From Gammaproteobacteria bacterium (lineage in GTDB: Bacteria; Pseudomonadota; Gammaproteobacteria; Steroidobacterales; Rariloculaceae), in the NCBI GenBank assembly GCA_003155415.1, contig PMCP01000086.1:1-40651 (forward strand): a DNA stretch of 40,651 nucleotides, written 5' to 3'. Positions within the stretch are counted from its first letter, which is position 1. Each line of letters begins with the position of its first letter. Both the position numbers and the translations under genes were made by a program. A model generated the notes under the pieces. It worked only from the letters and a program-made list of their open reading frames with translations, was not told where the DNA came from and made no database searches. Below, in pieces: positions 16,095 through 23,343 of this stretch.

Positions 16095-16336
16095 GTTTCC
16101 GCTGTCTTACCAGTCCTTGCGATATCTGCCGCGAGTTGCTCGAGCTCGGCCCACCGTTCGACGTTTCGCTCGAGTTGTTCTGCGATCTCTCGTAGCGCGC
16201 TGAGCTGCTGCTGAACGCCGATGTGCGTCTCCAGTTGCTCTATCTCGTTGGGCAACGCGTCCAGCTCACGTTGCAGTTTGCAGGAAAGTTTCCGCGGAAG
16301 CGGTTTCGTGATGGCGTTCGAGCCAGTCGCTGGCAC
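16091..16336 (-). pseudogene. Remnant of ABC-F ATPase Uup (C-terminal coiled coil)
   Basis: The open frame encodes 81 residues, of which PRKLSCKLQRELDALPNEIEQLE and the following ERWAELEQLAA match the C-terminal coiled-coil DNA-binding domain of Uup-type ABC-F proteins (about 620-640 residues). Both ATPase domains are missing. A different frame just upstream reads SDWLERHH, resembling the DWL segment that links the second ATPase domain to the tail, so a frameshift and large deletion are likely. The GTG that opens the frame has no clear Shine-Dalgarno. It converges on dinB, sharing CTAG for both stops. Confidence 0.6.
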
Positions 16337-16652
16337 GCGCGCTCACCAGGCTCGATGGCGAACATCGCTTCCGGCTCACCAAACGCGATCAAAACGGCGT
16401 CGAAACGAATTGAGGGCGGGCCAGCGTTGTCCCGGACGCCGTGAACGCGGGGAGACCTCGATGGTGACCAGGTGCGGAGGTACGCAGCTATCGAGTTGTC
16501 TGTCGAATAAGACATAATATACATTATCCGCAATCAATCGGATCGGCGGCCGGCCACTCAGTTTTCACGTCGGGCTTCTTTACAGATCGCCGAGAAATAT
16601 ACGCTAACCCATTGTTTCGTATTGCTGGCATACGTCTTGCTCCTTGATCGGC
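16337..16652. other. Gene-poor stretch with AT-rich palindrome upstream of the PagP-like gene
   Basis: No intact gene is seen; open frames on either strand look like debris. TTGTCT (16496-16501) and TATACA (16518-16523) with a 16-bp gap could be a weak promoter reading towards 16653. Overlapping it is the inverted repeat ATAAT-ATAC-ATTAT (16514-16527), a possible operator. The leader would be about 120 nt. Confidence 0.35.
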
Positions 16653-17258
16653 ATGACGACACACAGCTATTCGGGATGGATCGCAGTGTTGCTGGCGGCG
16701 ACAGCGGTTGGTGGCAACGCTCACGCACAGGGCGGCGATTGGGACGTTGTCCTCAACGGGCGTTCGGTGCACGTCGACGCCGCCCACAACTGGAATGAGG
16801 AAAACTGGGGTCTCGGCGTCGAGCGCGAATTCAACAGCGACGGGCGTTGGGTGAAGGTCGCGTTGGCGAACGGTTTCAAGGACAGCGCTGAACACCCGTC
16901 GTACATGGCCGGCGGCGGCATGAAGCGACGCTTTCGCATGTTCTCGAACCAAGCCTATTTCGACGTTGGGCTGATCGGGTTTGTGATGACGCGTGAAGAC
17001 GTTCGGCACAACCAGCCATTCCCCGGCGTGCTACCAGCGATGACGTTTGGCGTTAGGCGCGTGGCTGTGAACGTCACGTACTTGCCTGAAGCTGCCGTTG
17101 ATCGCGTGACCAGTGCTCAGCTGGTCGACCCCAACATGAAAGGCGTGTTCTTCATTCAACTGAAGCTCGACGCAAGCCTGTTCGGCTTTGGCGGCCGGCG
17201 CCAGCACTTATTGGCGAACGGCGACACGGGGCCGGCCAATAGCGACAGCCGCCAGTAG
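16653..17258 (+). CDS. PagP-like outer-membrane lipid A acyltransferase homologue
   Basis: The protein is 201 residues. The ATG at 16653 is preferred over a TTG three codons upstream. A signal peptide ends near residue 26 (NAHAQ). The mature part shows alternating strands of a small beta-barrel and follows E. coli PagP in order: a His in the first segment (His40, VHVD), NEENWG for NERPWG, FKDS (75-78) for the catalytic FKDS, AGGG, then PFPGVLP for PLPVLLP, TYLPE for TYIPG, and a closing strand. His40, Asp77 and Ser78 would supply the catalytic triad. PagP transfers palmitate from phospholipid to lipid A. Overall identity is low, so a related barrel of other specificity is possible. The gene stands alone. 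Confidence 0.65.
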   Translation: MTTHSYSGWIAVLLAATAVGGNAHAQGGDWDVVLNGRSVHVDAAHNWNEENWGLGVEREFNSDGRWVKVALANGFKDSAEHPSYMAGGGMKRRFRMFSNQAYFDVGLIGFVMTREDVRHNQPFPGVLPAMTFGVRRVAVNVTYLPEAAVDRVTSAQLVDPNMKGVFFIQLKLDASLFGFGGRRQHLLANGDTGPANSDSRQ

Positions 17259-17378
17259 TCGCGGCCGATCGATCCACCACGTGCGGGGCCACCTATTGGC
17301 CGTTGTGATATCGTCGGACCGAACGAATGGCACCGCCGACGTTCTAATTTCATGGATCCAGCCTCAGGACGACTCGAC

Positions 17379-18167
17379 ATGCTCCGGAACGCATCGTTGC
17401 TCGTTGCGGCATGCTTAGCGCTAACGTCGAGCACGATTGCTCGCGCGCAGTTGATTGTGTCCGAGAAGGAAGTCCGACGGGAGGCACGGGTGGAGTGGCT
17501 GTCGATGAAACGCCACCTGTCGGTGGCCCACGACCCGCGGATCCAGAACTACGTGCAATGCGTTGCGAATAACATCATCGGCACGCTGTCACCCGAGCAG
17601 GCGCAGGCAGATTGGGAAGTCGTCGTGTTCGACGAGGACCAGATCAACGCGTTTGCCGATCCGAATTACAAGATCGGAGTGTTCACCGGTTTGTTGCGGG
17701 TCGCCGATACGCCGGACGCATTGGCTGCGGTCATCGGGCACGAAGTGGCCCATGCCACGGAAGGCCACGTCATGCAGCGCGCGCGCAAGGGCGCTCGAAA
17801 CAATGCGCTCGTGCTGCTCGGCTCCGCCGCTACGGGAATCAGTCCAGACCTGTTGAACGAAGGCGCGATGCTTAGTCTCAATCTGCCGTACGCGCGCGAG
17901 CAAGAGACGAAGGCCGACATGATCGGTCTGCAATCCATGGCGAAAGCGGGCTTTGATCCGCGGGCCGCCCTGAGTCTCTGGAAGAACATGGCGGCGGCCA
18001 TGAGCGGCAAGGGTGCCCCGCCGGAGTTCTTGTCGGATCACCCGGCAGACGACACGCGGTTGGACACCATCATCAAACAGATCCGTCCGGCCCTGATCAC
18101 GTACAACCAAGCGGTTGAAGCGGGTAAGCGACCGAATTGTCAGGCGGTAGCTGCGCCCGATCGCTGA
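17379..18167 (+). CDS. Exported M48-family zinc metalloprotease
   Basis: The protein is 262 residues. The ATG at 17379 is chosen over one at 17352 because AGGA precedes it and it opens a clean signal peptide (MLRNASLLVAACLAL, cleaved after ARA). The zinc site is HEVAH (121-125) within AVIGHEVAHATEGH, with the third ligand Glu176 in EQETKADMIGL. INAFADPNYKIGVFTGLL is the conserved strand before it. It resembles periplasmic BepA/LoiP-type M48 proteases but lacks the BepA TPR domain, so it is closer to LoiP (YggG) in architecture. A role in outer-membrane protein quality control is inferred from the family. It ends 6 bp from the convergent exported-protein gene. Confidence 0.88.
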   Translation: MLRNASLLVAACLALTSSTIARAQLIVSEKEVRREARVEWLSMKRHLSVAHDPRIQNYVQCVANNIIGTLSPEQAQADWEVVVFDEDQINAFADPNYKIGVFTGLLRVADTPDALAAVIGHEVAHATEGHVMQRARKGARNNALVLLGSAATGISPDLLNEGAMLSLNLPYAREQETKADMIGLQSMAKAGFDPRAALSLWKNMAAAMSGKGAPPEFLSDHPADDTRLDTIIKQIRPALITYNQAVEAGKRPNCQAVAAPDR

Positions 18168-18173
18168 CGGGCC

Positions 18174-18830
18174 TTACTGGCTTTTCGAGTCGTTACTCGA
18201 TGGCACTGGCTTCGGGCCCTCGCCGGCCGGCTTTCCAACCTGGATCTCTCCGGACCCCATCGGCGGCAGCGGAGGCGCGACGCGATGCGCCACGTAGATC
18301 TCCACCACTTGATCGTCTGTAATGGACACGACGCTCGAGACCTGGCAGGCGGCCTTGGCGCGCCCGAAACGGTCGCGAGGAGCCGCTGGGTCTAGCGCGG
18401 TCGTCGACTCAGTGAAGGCGCCGCCGGTGACTTGCAGTCCTAGATTGTTGTCGCAAACTTTCAGGCTTGCCCGGCCTCGCCTCTGACTCGGTAGGCTCAA
18501 ATCTTCTGCCTGAGCGAAAGAGACGTCCCCAGGGCCATTGCGTACGCCGCTCTGCTCACCGAGCGGCAGATCCTTGGGATCGCTGAAAACGAGTTCAGGC
18601 GCGTATGTCAGGTCGCAGAATGTACCCCGCAGCTCGACCTTGAACGCGCAGCGCTGCGTGCCGATGTAGACGATGAGCGTGCTCTTGTCGATCACGTCGA
18701 AGCTGCGTACGTCGCGGGCAGAGAAGCAGTCCTTGACGTTGCACGCGCGTTCGCCGGCCTGCGCATCACTCGTCGGATGCGCGAGGCAACACGCGAAGAA
18801 CAAGACGGAGCCGGGTACGCCGGTTTTCAT
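18174..18830 (-). CDS. Exported DUF6491-like protein
   Basis: The protein is 218 residues. The ATG at 18830 is chosen because GAGGGGATAGGGAG precedes it and a signal peptide follows (VLFFACCLAHPTSDAQA); an in-frame start 17 codons upstream lacks both. The segment RSFDVIDKSTLIVYIGTQR then FKVELRGTFCDL resembles the core of DUF6491 proteins, small exported proteins common in Xanthomonadales-like bacteria. Conserved cysteines (for example Cys in RACNVKDC, GTFC, KVCDNN, AACQVSS) suggest disulfides. A closing strand VSITDDQVVEIYVAHRV and a Pro/Gly-rich tail end it. Function is unknown. It lies 58 bp downstream of glpQ on the same strand and may share its transcript. Confidence 0.65.
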   Translation of the reverse strand: MKTGVPGSVLFFACCLAHPTSDAQAGERACNVKDCFSARDVRSFDVIDKSTLIVYIGTQRCAFKVELRGTFCDLTYAPELVFSDPKDLPLGEQSGVRNGPGDVSFAQAEDLSLPSQRRGRASLKVCDNNLGLQVTGGAFTESTTALDPAAPRDRFGRAKAACQVSSVVSITDDQVVEIYVAHRVAPPLPPMGSGEIQVGKPAGEGPKPVPSSNDSKSQ

Positions 18831-18888
18831 CTCCCTATCCCCTCTTTCCGTTCTTGAAATTGACTCTAGGTCAGTTTCCAACCTCTGT

Positions 18889-19899
18889 CTATTGAGCTTT
18901 GTTCCCGCCGCTAGGCGCCAGGTTCATCAGCCCGCGGAGGCTGTCGCGAACGCGCACGGCGACGTCCGGGAAGTCGCAAAATACGCCGTCCACGCGAGCT
19001 TGGCCCAGGAATACCTCCAATAGCTGCTCGAGCGTGGTGACGTAGCGAGGCAGGTCCTCGCGACGGAAGGTATAGGGGTGGAGCCGCAAGCCGAGCTCGC
19101 GGGCATGGGTCGTGAGCATCGTGATGCCAGGCCGTCCGTCGTTGTCAGCGACCAGTTGCCTATGGCTTGGGCCTAAGCCAAACGCGTAGCGGGCTACGCG
19201 CGTGAGGCCTGCCGGAGTCAGCAGCTCTGCGTAGGCTGGCTCGGTGCCGACGAGCTGGATCAGCCGCAACTCGCACCCGAGTTCGTCGTGCACGCGCAGC
19301 AATTCATTCGCATCGAAACACTGAACGAACGCCGCATGCTCCGGCCGCGTGTAACCAAAGACCCGGAGCTTCGCGAGCACCAAGCGCGTGAGATCGACGC
19401 CCTGCTCGCGGTGCCACCGCGGGTCCTTTATTTCGGAATAGATGCCTACGGCTCGCCCCGTCGATTGGTTCAAGCCTTGAATCAAGCGCAGCTCTTCGTC
19501 GAGCGTCGCGATTCGCGCCACGCCGATGCCGGCCGGGAATCGGCGCGGGTACTTCGCCGTGCCGGCCCCAGGTGTACGCCGCTCGAACAATGTGAGCTGT
19601 CGGAGTTCCGCTAGATCGAAGTCGATTGCGTAATGAAGTCCGTCGCTGCGGTGGCGACCAGAGAAGCGCTGCGCGACGTCGCTTACATCATCGAGGTGCA
19701 GGTCGTGCAGAACGATGAGTTCGGCATCTCGTGTAGCGACAACATCCTGTTCGAGGTAGTCGGCGCCCAGACCGTAGGCCAGTGCCTTACCGACGAGGGT
19801 GTGTTCGGGTAAGTACCCGCTCGCGCCGCGGTGCGCGATGACGATGGCGCGTTCAGTCAAGCTTGAATTCGATGGTGTCCCAGCGTTGCGTGTCTTCAT
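18889..19899 (-). CDS. glpQ: GlpQ-type glycerophosphodiester phosphodiesterase without signal peptide
   Basis: The protein is 336 residues from an ATG at 19899; a TTG at 19860 (ten bases of shared DNA with the upstream stop) or a start at 19950 are alternatives. The sequence follows E. coli periplasmic GlpQ closely: IAHRGASGYLPEHT (catalytic His23; Glu32), ADYLEQDVVATRD (Glu50, Asp52) and LHD (His65), then RFSGR, YAIDF, GIYSEIK and VDGVFCDFPD. It cleaves glycerophosphodiesters to glycerol-3-phosphate and alcohol, with calcium bound by the acidic residues. The N-terminal signal peptide of GlpQ is absent for every start, because this end overlaps the TIR-like gene by up to 47 bp. It is therefore predicted to be cytoplasmic. 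No glpT/ugp transporter is near. Confidence 0.9.
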   Translation of the reverse strand: MKTRNAGTPSNSSLTERAIVIAHRGASGYLPEHTLVGKALAYGLGADYLEQDVVATRDAELIVLHDLHLDDVSDVAQRFSGRHRSDGLHYAIDFDLAELRQLTLFERRTPGAGTAKYPRRFPAGIGVARIATLDEELRLIQGLNQSTGRAVGIYSEIKDPRWHREQGVDLTRLVLAKLRVFGYTRPEHAAFVQCFDANELLRVHDELGCELRLIQLVGTEPAYAELLTPAGLTRVARYAFGLGPSHRQLVADNDGRPGITMLTTHARELGLRLHPYTFRREDLPRYVTTLEQLLEVFLGQARVDGVFCDFPDVAVRVRDSLRGLMNLAPSGGNKAQ

Positions 19900-20308
19900 G
19901 GCGCGCCTGGCGACGGACCGTATCGACGATGACCCGCTCGTTCCAACCAATCACTTCGGCACAGCGCTTGACGAGTTCGGGAGGAACTTTCGCACTGCCG
20001 CCGAATGGCTCCATCGCGACCAATGGCAGGTTGTTCGCTTGAGCAGCGTCCATCTGGTAGGTCGTCCAGTATTCGTTCTCGACATACAGTGAGCTCAACA
20101 CCACGACCACTTCTGCGGTCTTCAGCTGCGTCCGATATTCCTCTTTCAGCGCTTCCTTGCCGCCGCCGGCCGGCGGGTGATCCGGGACGCTGCAATTGCG
20201 GTAGAAGAAGTTCGGCGACGCTTCCAGGTACTCGAATACGCGGTGATAGTCTGTGTGACTCGCAAACGCGTGTGTGACGAACAAGCGGATCGGACTCTTG
20301 GCGGACAT
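19853..20308 (-). CDS. ThsB/DUF1863-type TIR-like protein
   Basis: The protein is 151 residues. The fold begins at once with RLFVTHAFASHTDYHRVFEYLE and continues with FFYRNCSVPDHP, LKEEYRTQLKTAEVVVVLSSLY, YWTTYQMDAAQANNLPLVAMEP and VIGWNERVIVDTVRR. That is the order of strands and motifs of the TIR-like family that includes Thoeris ThsB (DUF1863). In NAD-cleaving members the segment after the Trp carries a catalytic Glu; here that position appears to be Gln85 (TYQMD). No ThsA-like SIR2 or SLOG effector gene is nearby. It overlaps glpQ on the same strand. A signalling, defence or scaffolding role is inference. The TIR-like fold is fairly sure. Confidence 0.75.
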   Translation of the reverse strand: MSAKSPIRLFVTHAFASHTDYHRVFEYLEASPNFFYRNCSVPDHPPAGGGKEALKEEYRTQLKTAEVVVVLSSLYVENEYWTTYQMDAAQANNLPLVAMEPFGGSAKVPPELVKRCAEVIGWNERVIVDTVRRQARHEDTQRWDTIEFKLD

Positions 20309-20458
20309 ATCCCTGGGACCCGAGGGGCCATCGATTTTTCCGGACGCTACTACTCGTGCCTGCTATTTGCAACGAACACCGTCCGCTTTGTGGGTCAGAC
20401 CTTGCGCCACGAACTTCCCGATCGTCCTACGCGCTGCTCCGGTACACTACCGGTGTAG
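20309..20458. promoter_or_regulatory. Divergent control region between the TIR-like and EEP genes
   Basis: This 150-bp gap must hold promoters for both directions. Next to the EEP start are two nested inverted repeats: CCGGTA-CAC-TACCGG (20439-20453) and TACAC-TACCG-GTGTA (20443-20457), ending one base before the ATG triplet's leader AG. They would form an operator or an RNA hairpin covering the ribosome-binding region. No strong Shine-Dalgarno is seen for the plus-strand gene. Confidence 0.4.
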
Positions 20459-21214
20459 ATGCGGTTACTGCTGTACAACATTCGCTACGGACTCGGGCTC
20501 GGCTCCGCTCTGCACTGGCCGCTGCCCGGTATGGGGTACTTGTTCGGCAATCGCGCTAACCTGCAGCGCATTACCGAATTCATCAAGTCGCAGGATCCCG
20601 ACATCGTCGGTCTCGTCGAGGTCGACACCGGTTCGATCAGAACGCGCAGTATCAATCAAGCGGATGTCATCGCTCGTTCGCTCGGCCACTATTCCGTCTA
20701 TCAGTGCAAGTACGGAATCGATTCGCTGAATCAGCACCTACCGATACTCCGCAAACAGGGCAACGCATTCCTCGCTGCGCCGCGCGTGCACGGCGAGCGG
20801 TTTCACTACTTCGAGAAGGGCATCAAACGGCTCATCATCGAGCTTGAACTCGAAAGTTGCGCGGTGTTCCTCGTGCATCTGTCGTTGAAGTATCGCCATC
20901 GTCATACGCAGCTGCAGCACTTGCACGATCTCGTGGTGGCGTCCCCCAAGCCTGTCATCATCGCAGGGGATTTCAATACGTTCTGGGGCGACCAGGAGAT
21001 CTATCTGTTCATGAAAGCGTGCAAGCTCCGGAGTGCCAACGAACAGAGTCTGCCTTCCTATCCCAGCCGCTCGCCGCGCAAGGAGCTTGATTTCGTCCTT
21101 TATGGCGACGGCATCAACGTGACGGGATTTTCCGTTCCGTCAGTCAAGTTCTCGGATCACTTGCCGTTGATCTGCGACTTCGAGGTCGAGCGCGGAGCGC
21201 GTGTGGCGGCCTAG
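20459..21214 (+). CDS. Endonuclease/exonuclease/phosphatase (EEP) family hydrolase
   Basis: The protein is 251 residues with no signal peptide. EEP-fold motifs appear in order: LLLYNIRYG (Asn), VGLVEVD (metal-binding Glu), VHLSLKYRHR (His), AGDFNTF (catalytic Asp-Asn) and FSDHLPLICDFE (terminal Asp-His). Members cleave phosphodiester bonds in DNA, RNA, phospholipid head groups or inositol phosphates; the substrate cannot be assigned. It has no DNase I- or ExoIII-specific additions and is shorter than most sphingomyelinases. It is divergent from the TIR-like/glpQ pair and ends 11 bp before the beta-oxidation gene, with which it may be co-transcribed. Confidence 0.85.
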   Translation: MRLLLYNIRYGLGLGSALHWPLPGMGYLFGNRANLQRITEFIKSQDPDIVGLVEVDTGSIRTRSINQADVIARSLGHYSVYQCKYGIDSLNQHLPILRKQGNAFLAAPRVHGERFHYFEKGIKRLIIELELESCAVFLVHLSLKYRHRHTQLQHLHDLVVASPKPVIIAGDFNTFWGDQEIYLFMKACKLRSANEQSLPSYPSRSPRKELDFVLYGDGINVTGFSVPSVKFSDHLPLICDFEVERGARVAA

Positions 21215-21225
21215 CGGCGCGACCG

Positions 21226-23259
21226 ATGAGCTCGCAACCAAAGCATTGGAGCCGCGAGACCGATCAGCAGGCCATCTGTTGGTTGACTCTCGATCGCGCA
21301 GGTGCGACCGCCAACACGTTGTCCTCTGACGTGCTTGTTGAGCTCGGCAACGAGTTGGATGAGATCGAGCGCCTCGATTGTCGGGGCGTTGTCATCCGCT
21401 CGGGTAAGAGCAGCGGCTTCATCCTCGGCGCAGACGTCAAGGAGTTCAGTCAGCTACGAACCGCTGACGATGGCACCGCGTCCGCCGCTCGCGGGCAATC
21501 GCTGCTCAATCGCATTGCGAACCTCGACGTGCCGACCGTCGCGGCAATCGACGGGTATGCCCTTGGCGGCGGCCTCGAACTGGCGCTCGCGTGCCGCTAT
21601 CGCGTGGTCGTCGAAGCATTCGAGCGCACGCTTGGGCTGCCGGAAGTACAGCTCGGTATTCACCCCGGGTTCGGCGGCACGGTGCGCTGCGTGCAGTTGC
21701 TCGGTGCGCCGCGCGCTCTGGATCTGATGCTCACAGGCCGTTCCCTGTCGCCACGCGAAGCCTTGGCGGTCGGCCTGGTCGATCGTGTCGTCGCACGTGA
21801 CGCGCTGGGCGCAGCCGCCGCGGAAATTGTTCTGAAGCGCCCGGCTCCGCGTCGGGCGCCATGGTACTTGCGAGTGTTGAGCGGCGCGCCCGTGCGCCCA
21901 CTTCTCGCCGCATTCCTGCGCAAGCAGGTCGCGCGCCGCGCGCGGCGTGATCACTACCCCGCTCCGTACGCCATCATAGATCTGTGGCAACGCTACGGCG
22001 GCGATGGTGCAGCTGCGCAGCGCGCGGAAGCGGTTTCGATTGGACAGCTGTTCGCGACGCCGACAAGTCGCAATCTCGTGCGCGTGTTCGAGCTGCGCGA
22101 ACGGCTGCGGAATCTCGCACGGCGCGACACTGAAGTTAAGCATGTGCATGTCGTGGGTGCGGGAACTATGGGCGGCGACATTGCGGCATGGTGTGTGCTG
22201 CGCGGTCTGTCGGTCACGTTGCAGGATCGCGCCCGGGAGTACGTGGAACCGGCGGTGGCACGCGCCCGGGAGCTGTTCAAAAAACGCTTGCGCGCGCCGG
22301 GCGAGGCCGATGCCGCAGCCGCGCGCCTCACGGTAGACCTGGAAGCGGCGCGGGTCGAATCCGCCGATATAGTGATCGAGGCCATCATCGAAAACGCCGA
22401 CGCCAAGCGCGCATTGTTTAGTGGCCTTGAACCGAAGCTACGACCTTCTGCGCTGATCGCCACTAACACGTCAAGCATCGTGCTGGAACAGCTAAGCGGT
22501 GCGTTGCAGTCTCCGGGCCGCCTCGTCGGATTGCATTTCTTCAATCCTGTTGTCAGCTTGCCACTGGTCGAAGTTATTCACGGCCGCGACACGGCGCCCG
22601 ACACAGTCCAGAGGGCGCTGTCATTCGTTACCAGGATTGGCAAGCTGCCGTTGCCCTGTCGCAGTGCGCCTGGATTCGTCGTGAACCGTTTGCTGACGCC
22701 GTACATGCTCGAGGCGTTGTACGCGCACTTGGATGGCAACGCGTTTGAAACGATCGATTCGGCGGCGAAGTCGTTCGGAATGCCCGTGGGTCCGATCGAG
22801 CTTGCGGATCGTGTAGGCCTCGATGTGGCCCTGCACGTAGCCGAGATCCTGAGCGAGGTTCTGGCCGCGCAGCCCCCCGACCTGCTGCGCGAAAAAGTCG
22901 CCAAGGGCGAGCTCGGGACAAAGACGCACCGCGGCTTCTACACGTATGACAAGGCCGGCAAGGCCATCAAGAGTCGCTCCGCACCGAGCGGTGACGCCGA
23001 GCTCGCCGATCGCCTGATCCTTCCGCTTTTGAACGAAGCCGTCGCGTGCCTGCACGAAGGCATCGTGGCCGACGCGGACTTGCTCGACGCAGGCATGGTG
23101 TTTGGCACCGGCTTTGCGCCTTTTCGGGGCGGGCCGATGCGCTACGCGCGAGAGCGCGGCGTCGCCGTAGTCGTCGCCAAACTGGAGAGTCTTGCACAGC
23201 GATTTGGGACGCGGTTCACACCCCATCCCGGGTGGAGCACATTCGCACGCGATGCGTGA
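21226..23259 (+). CDS. Bifunctional enoyl-CoA hydratase/3-hydroxyacyl-CoA dehydrogenase (FadB/FadJ-type)
   Basis: The protein is 677 residues, slightly shorter than FadB/FadJ (about 715-730). Residues 1-195 are the crotonase domain with the oxyanion loop FILGADVKEF and both catalytic glutamates, Glu118 (GGGLE) and Glu140 (LPEVQLGIHPGFGG). The NAD-binding domain begins with GAGTMGG (311-317); the dehydrogenase His437 lies in LVGLHFFNP. Two C-terminal 3HCDH domains complete it. It carries out two consecutive steps of fatty-acid beta-oxidation. No thiolase gene (fadA/fadI) adjoins it, unlike typical fadBA pairs, so the thiolase must be elsewhere. The Shine-Dalgarno is weak. Confidence 0.92.
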   Translation: MSSQPKHWSRETDQQAICWLTLDRAGATANTLSSDVLVELGNELDEIERLDCRGVVIRSGKSSGFILGADVKEFSQLRTADDGTASAARGQSLLNRIANLDVPTVAAIDGYALGGGLELALACRYRVVVEAFERTLGLPEVQLGIHPGFGGTVRCVQLLGAPRALDLMLTGRSLSPREALAVGLVDRVVARDALGAAAAEIVLKRPAPRRAPWYLRVLSGAPVRPLLAAFLRKQVARRARRDHYPAPYAIIDLWQRYGGDGAAAQRAEAVSIGQLFATPTSRNLVRVFELRERLRNLARRDTEVKHVHVVGAGTMGGDIAAWCVLRGLSVTLQDRAREYVEPAVARARELFKKRLRAPGEADAAAARLTVDLEAARVESADIVIEAIIENADAKRALFSGLEPKLRPSALIATNTSSIVLEQLSGALQSPGRLVGLHFFNPVVSLPLVEVIHGRDTAPDTVQRALSFVTRIGKLPLPCRSAPGFVVNRLLTPYMLEALYAHLDGNAFETIDSAAKSFGMPVGPIELADRVGLDVALHVAEILSEVLAAQPPDLLREKVAKGELGTKTHRGFYTYDKAGKAIKSRSAPSGDAELADRLILPLLNEAVACLHEGIVADADLLDAGMVFGTGFAPFRGGPMRYARERGVAVVVAKLESLAQRFGTRFTPHPGWSTFARDA

Positions 23260-23289
23260 ATTCGTCGGCAGCGGTGCTCGAGAACGCTA

Positions 23290-23311
23290 TGTTAGACTGC
23301 AAAAGCTAACA
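23290..23311 (+). repeat. Short inverted repeat between the fad and cNMP genes
   Basis: TGTTAG (23290-23295) and CTAACA (23306-23311) are perfect complements around a 10-nt loop in the 84-bp gap. It could be a weak terminator for the upstream gene or an operator for the next one; there is no T-run, so termination is doubtful. Confidence 0.35.
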
Positions 23312-23343
23312 ATTTCGCTGGATTCTCGCGCAGTCAACCCTGG

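Noticed and set aside
16221-16533. Possible small genes on either strand next to the Uup remnant
   Set aside because: No family resemblance, no ribosome-binding site, and the minus-strand frame looks like frameshifted debris of the remnant.
18889-20308. A complete Thoeris defence system
   Set aside because: There is a ThsB-like TIR protein but no ThsA (SIR2/SLOG) gene in the window, so the name is not justified.
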